From assembly GCF_900129355.1 (NCBI RefSeq), contig NZ_FQVL01000001.1:62001-126000 (forward strand): 64,000 nucleotides of DNA, read 5' to 3'. The stretch is from Seinonella peptonophila (GTDB lineage: Bacteria > Bacillota > Bacilli > Thermoactinomycetales > Thermoactinomycetaceae). The notes beneath the pieces were generated by a model, which saw only the letters and a list, made by a program, of their open reading frames with translations, was not told the origin of the DNA and did not search any database. This document shows, in pieces, positions 62,745-64,000 of this stretch; positions within the stretch are counted from its first letter, which is position 1, and every line of letters begins with the position of its first letter. The position numbers were made by a program, and so were the translations under genes.

Positions 62745-62951
62745 ATGACTGTTTCTTCAGATGTTAAAACTTGTGTTGCTTCGTTAAAAAGCGCCCAAGC
62801 TAGCTTGGAACAATTTGCACTTAGTACTCAAAACAAACAAGCAAAACAAACTTATACACAGGCAGCTCAATCAACCGAACAAATCGTTTCGCAACTGGAA
62901 CATAGAGTAAAACAACTAGAGAACGAAGAGCCACAATATAAAGGGTTTTAA
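62745..62951 (+). CDS. DUF1657 small protein
   Basis: The protein of 68 residues is a single helical DUF1657 unit (TVSSDVKTCVASLKSAQASLE, FALSTQNKQAKQTYTQAAQ), hydrophilic and without a signal peptide. GGAAGGAGG precedes the ATG. Such proteins accompany spoVA2-type operons and are made in the forespore; their function is unknown. It is divergent from the yetF-spoVA operon, under the rightward sigma-G-like promoter, and closed by its own terminator. Confidence 0.88.
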   Translation: MTVSSDVKTCVASLKSAQASLEQFALSTQNKQAKQTYTQAAQSTEQIVSQLEHRVKQLENEEPQYKGF

Positions 62952-62954
62952 TTG

Positions 62955-62987
62955 AGGAAGGCTCCTAAGAGGAGTCTTCCTTTTTAT
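62955..62987 (+). terminator. Terminator of the DUF1657 gene
   Basis: AGGAAGGCTCCT pairs with AGGAGTCTTCCT around AAG, with one wobble or mismatch, and TTTTATTAT follows. Confidence 0.88.
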
Positions 62988-63012
62988 TATAAACAAGTTT
63001 GCACCATAAACT
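62988..63012 (+). repeat. Dispersed short repeat, copy 3
   Basis: This copy reads TATAAACAAGTTTGC followed by ACCATAAACTA; AGTTT and AAACT can pair. Like copy 2 it directly follows a terminator T-run. Confidence 0.5.
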
Positions 63013-63207
63013 AATATAAAAGCACTATACAAACATTTAGTTTCAGATAAAAAAAGATCGGTTAGTTGGAAGCCTAAACTCTTTAACAATCATATTGCCA
63101 GTTGGGGTAGAACCAGCAACTCTCGCCTAAGAGTAATGAAACCATATAATGAAAAATAGACAAATCCAAAAAGGATATAGGTTCATTATTTTATATCAGG
63201 AATGACG

Positions 63208-63420
63208 TTATCGGGGTACGGCAAGAAATACTTCTTTTTTGAGTTGAAAGACATTGTAGAAAATTAAACAGTTTGCAACTAAGTGATTATACTTAATCAT
63301 TTTTCTCTGTCTCTGACGATTGTTCTCTGCGATGATCCCTTCTCCACCAAAGAATAACCATTTGATAAATCCATTAAAGGATTCACTTTTATTGGTAGCC
63401 GCTTGAATGGTGCTTCGCAA
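63208..63420 (-). pseudogene. tnpA: Tn3-family transposase tnpA, C-terminal fragment
   Basis: Only about the last 78 residues of a Tn3-family transposase remain (YLSDEELRSTIQAATNKSES, FNGFIKWLFFGGEGI, KYNHLVANCLIFYNVFQ), with the conserved NKSE and N-LVAN-x-LIFYN motifs. The frame is open back to the resolvase fragment except for one TAA at 63442-63444. The bulk of tnpA including the DDE residues is gone. On the plus strand GGGGTACGGCAAGAAATAC begins at 63213 and may be the outer terminal repeat, since Tn3-family ends start GGGGT. Confidence 0.85.
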
Positions 63421-63441
63421 TTCTTCATCCGATAAATAATT

Positions 63442-63630
63442 TTAAAAAAACAAGGCGCGAATTGCACAGCCTAATTCGCGAAATGCTTGATAGCCAGGAC
63501 GTTCAAAATCTTTTCCACTTTGTTTGTCTACAAAAATCATGCGCTCCTCAATTCCTAGATCTAACATCTTTTTCATTTGGCGTTCTTGATTTTGATCTTT
63601 CGAAGAAACACGTACATACCCCAGTTTCAT
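63442..63630 (-). pseudogene. tnpR: Serine resolvase tnpR, N-terminal fragment
   Basis: The 62-residue fragment is the start of a Tn3-type serine resolvase: KLGYVRVSSKDQNQERQMKKM with the catalytic Ser in RVSSKDQ, and DKQSGKDFERPGYQAF. It breaks off at ELGCAIRALFF and runs, after one in-frame stop, into the tnpA tail. A deletion thus joined the 5' part of tnpR to the 3' part of tnpA. A good AGGAGG ribosome site still lies before the ATG at 63630. Confidence 0.88.
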
Positions 63631-63669
63631 TTCTTTATCCTCCTGTGATTTGATTCAAATTATAGTGAG

Positions 63670-63787
63670 AATGTTTGTAAAGGTCAATCATGATTGGAGG
63701 ATGTTTTTTTATAAAATTTCCTATCTTTATAAACGCTAGCTTCCGTTCGTCAGTGATGTATCCTAAAAGTATATCTTTACAAACATT
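63670..63787. repeat. Inverted 13-bp repeat upstream of the resolvase, possible res site
   Basis: AATGTTTGTAAAG (63670-63682) and CTTTACAAACATT (63775-63787) are exact inverted copies 92 bases apart. Tn3-type resolvases act at res sites immediately upstream of tnpR, made of inverted subsites. The location fits, but I did not identify the full three-subsite pattern. Confidence 0.4.
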
Positions 63788-63924
63788 TTACAGATACTTT
63801 TTTCTCTAGCACCTAAAAAGGGGTTGTCTGGTATATTTATTGTACATAAATTTTTTTATAAACTTTCTTTCCGCTAGGTGTATAAAATTACCTATTTTTC
63901 TTAAATCTTAACGGAGGAGAACCA

Positions 63925-64000
63925 ATGAATATTCAAATTTTGATTATTGAAGATGATGTTGAAATAAACCAGTTGGTGGCTAAATACTTGAGTAAAGAGG
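63925..64000 (+). CDS. Response regulator, N-terminal part cut by the window edge
   Basis: Twenty-five codons (MNIQILIIEDDVEINQLVAKY and onward) show the start of a receiver domain with the acidic pair EDD that binds magnesium. GGAGGAG lies eight bases before the ATG. The output domain and any kinase gene lie outside the window. Confidence 0.8.
   Translation, partial: MNIQILIIEDDVEINQLVAKYLSKE

Noticed and set aside
59877-63630. The idea that the spoVA operon lies inside the Tn3-family element
   Set aside because: The tnpA remnant points left, with its 3' end and the possible GGGGT terminal repeat at about 63208-63213. In Tn3 elements the tnpA 3' end faces the outer repeat, so the element body would extend to the right, away from spoVA. 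Adjacency is real, inclusion is not shown.
1-64000. tRNA or rRNA genes, CRISPR arrays, prophage or plasmid replication genes
   Set aside because: None was seen by eye on either strand; no evenly spaced repeats and no tRNA-like cloverleaf with TTC-arm could be supported.

Overview
The window looks like chromosomal DNA of a low-G+C, endospore-forming Firmicute of the order Bacillales. The evidence is: strong AGGAGG-type ribosome binding sites with many TTG starts, a SAM-I (S-box) riboswitch, compact rho-independent terminators, tandem NrdR boxes before a B12-dependent ribonucleotide reductase, a Bce-type peptide-resistance module, and a sporulation spoVA operon. I cannot name the genus from the sequence alone.

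Layout. 1-3.6 kb: SAM riboswitch and terminator controlling an AhpD-like protein and a sulfonate-type ABC transporter. 3.7-10.6 kb: AEC permease, a tandem-duplicated protein of unknown function, an acyl-CoA-dehydrogenase-like flavoprotein, endonuclease V, two small orphans, DedA, and a G+C-rich island with one orphan gene. 10.8-15.5 kb: polyamine-type ABC transporter with a ureohydrolase. 15.5-18.3 kb: quinone/catechol detoxification genes (mhqO- and mhqD-like plus two flavin reductases). 18.5-21.9 kb: a double MerR regulator divergent from a UvrA2-like ABC protein. 21.9-28.6 kb: coiled-coil protein, glycerophosphodiesterase, membrane-anchored tandem AAA ATPase, M20 amidohydrolase, UppP. 28.6-30.9 kb: TlpA-like thioredoxin and a Tat-exported dimethylformamidase-like protein. 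31.1-35.6 kb: BceRSAB-type module. 35.7-40.7 kb: nrdJ, murA, an orphan membrane-anchored protein. 41-45.2 kb: TetR regulator and SwrC-type RND pump. 45.2-50.9 kb: acetyltransferase, KtrB-type potassium transporter, small membrane protein, quinone reductase, a decayed tnpB, aldo/keto reductase. 50.9-55.8 kb: GlcDF-type oxidase and a sensor kinase with an extracellular solute-binding domain. 56.1-59.4 kb: lipoprotein, then a TetR and flavin monooxygenase pair. 59.9-63 kb: spoVAC-spoVAD-spoVAE with a YetF-DUF1657 fusion, and a divergent stand-alone DUF1657 gene. 63.2-64 kb: Tn3-family remnant and the start of a response regulator.

The most coherent unit is the spoVA cluster. Two sigma-G-like promoters lie back to back, sharing a palindrome formed by their -35 elements, and drive the yetF-spoVACDE operon and the DUF1657 gene in opposite directions. 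The content resembles the spoVA2mob-type operons known from heat-resistant Bacillus spores. A decayed Tn3-family tnpR/tnpA lies next to it, but its orientation places the operon outside that element. Other clear regulatory observations are tandem NrdR boxes 32 bp apart over the nrdJ promoter, 16-bp inverted operator arms bracketing the tetR-monooxygenase promoter, stacked palindromes before the RND pump, a perfect 24-bp palindrome before dedA, and a dispersed short repeat found at three gene borders. Everything here comes from reading the sequence by eye; no database search was run.
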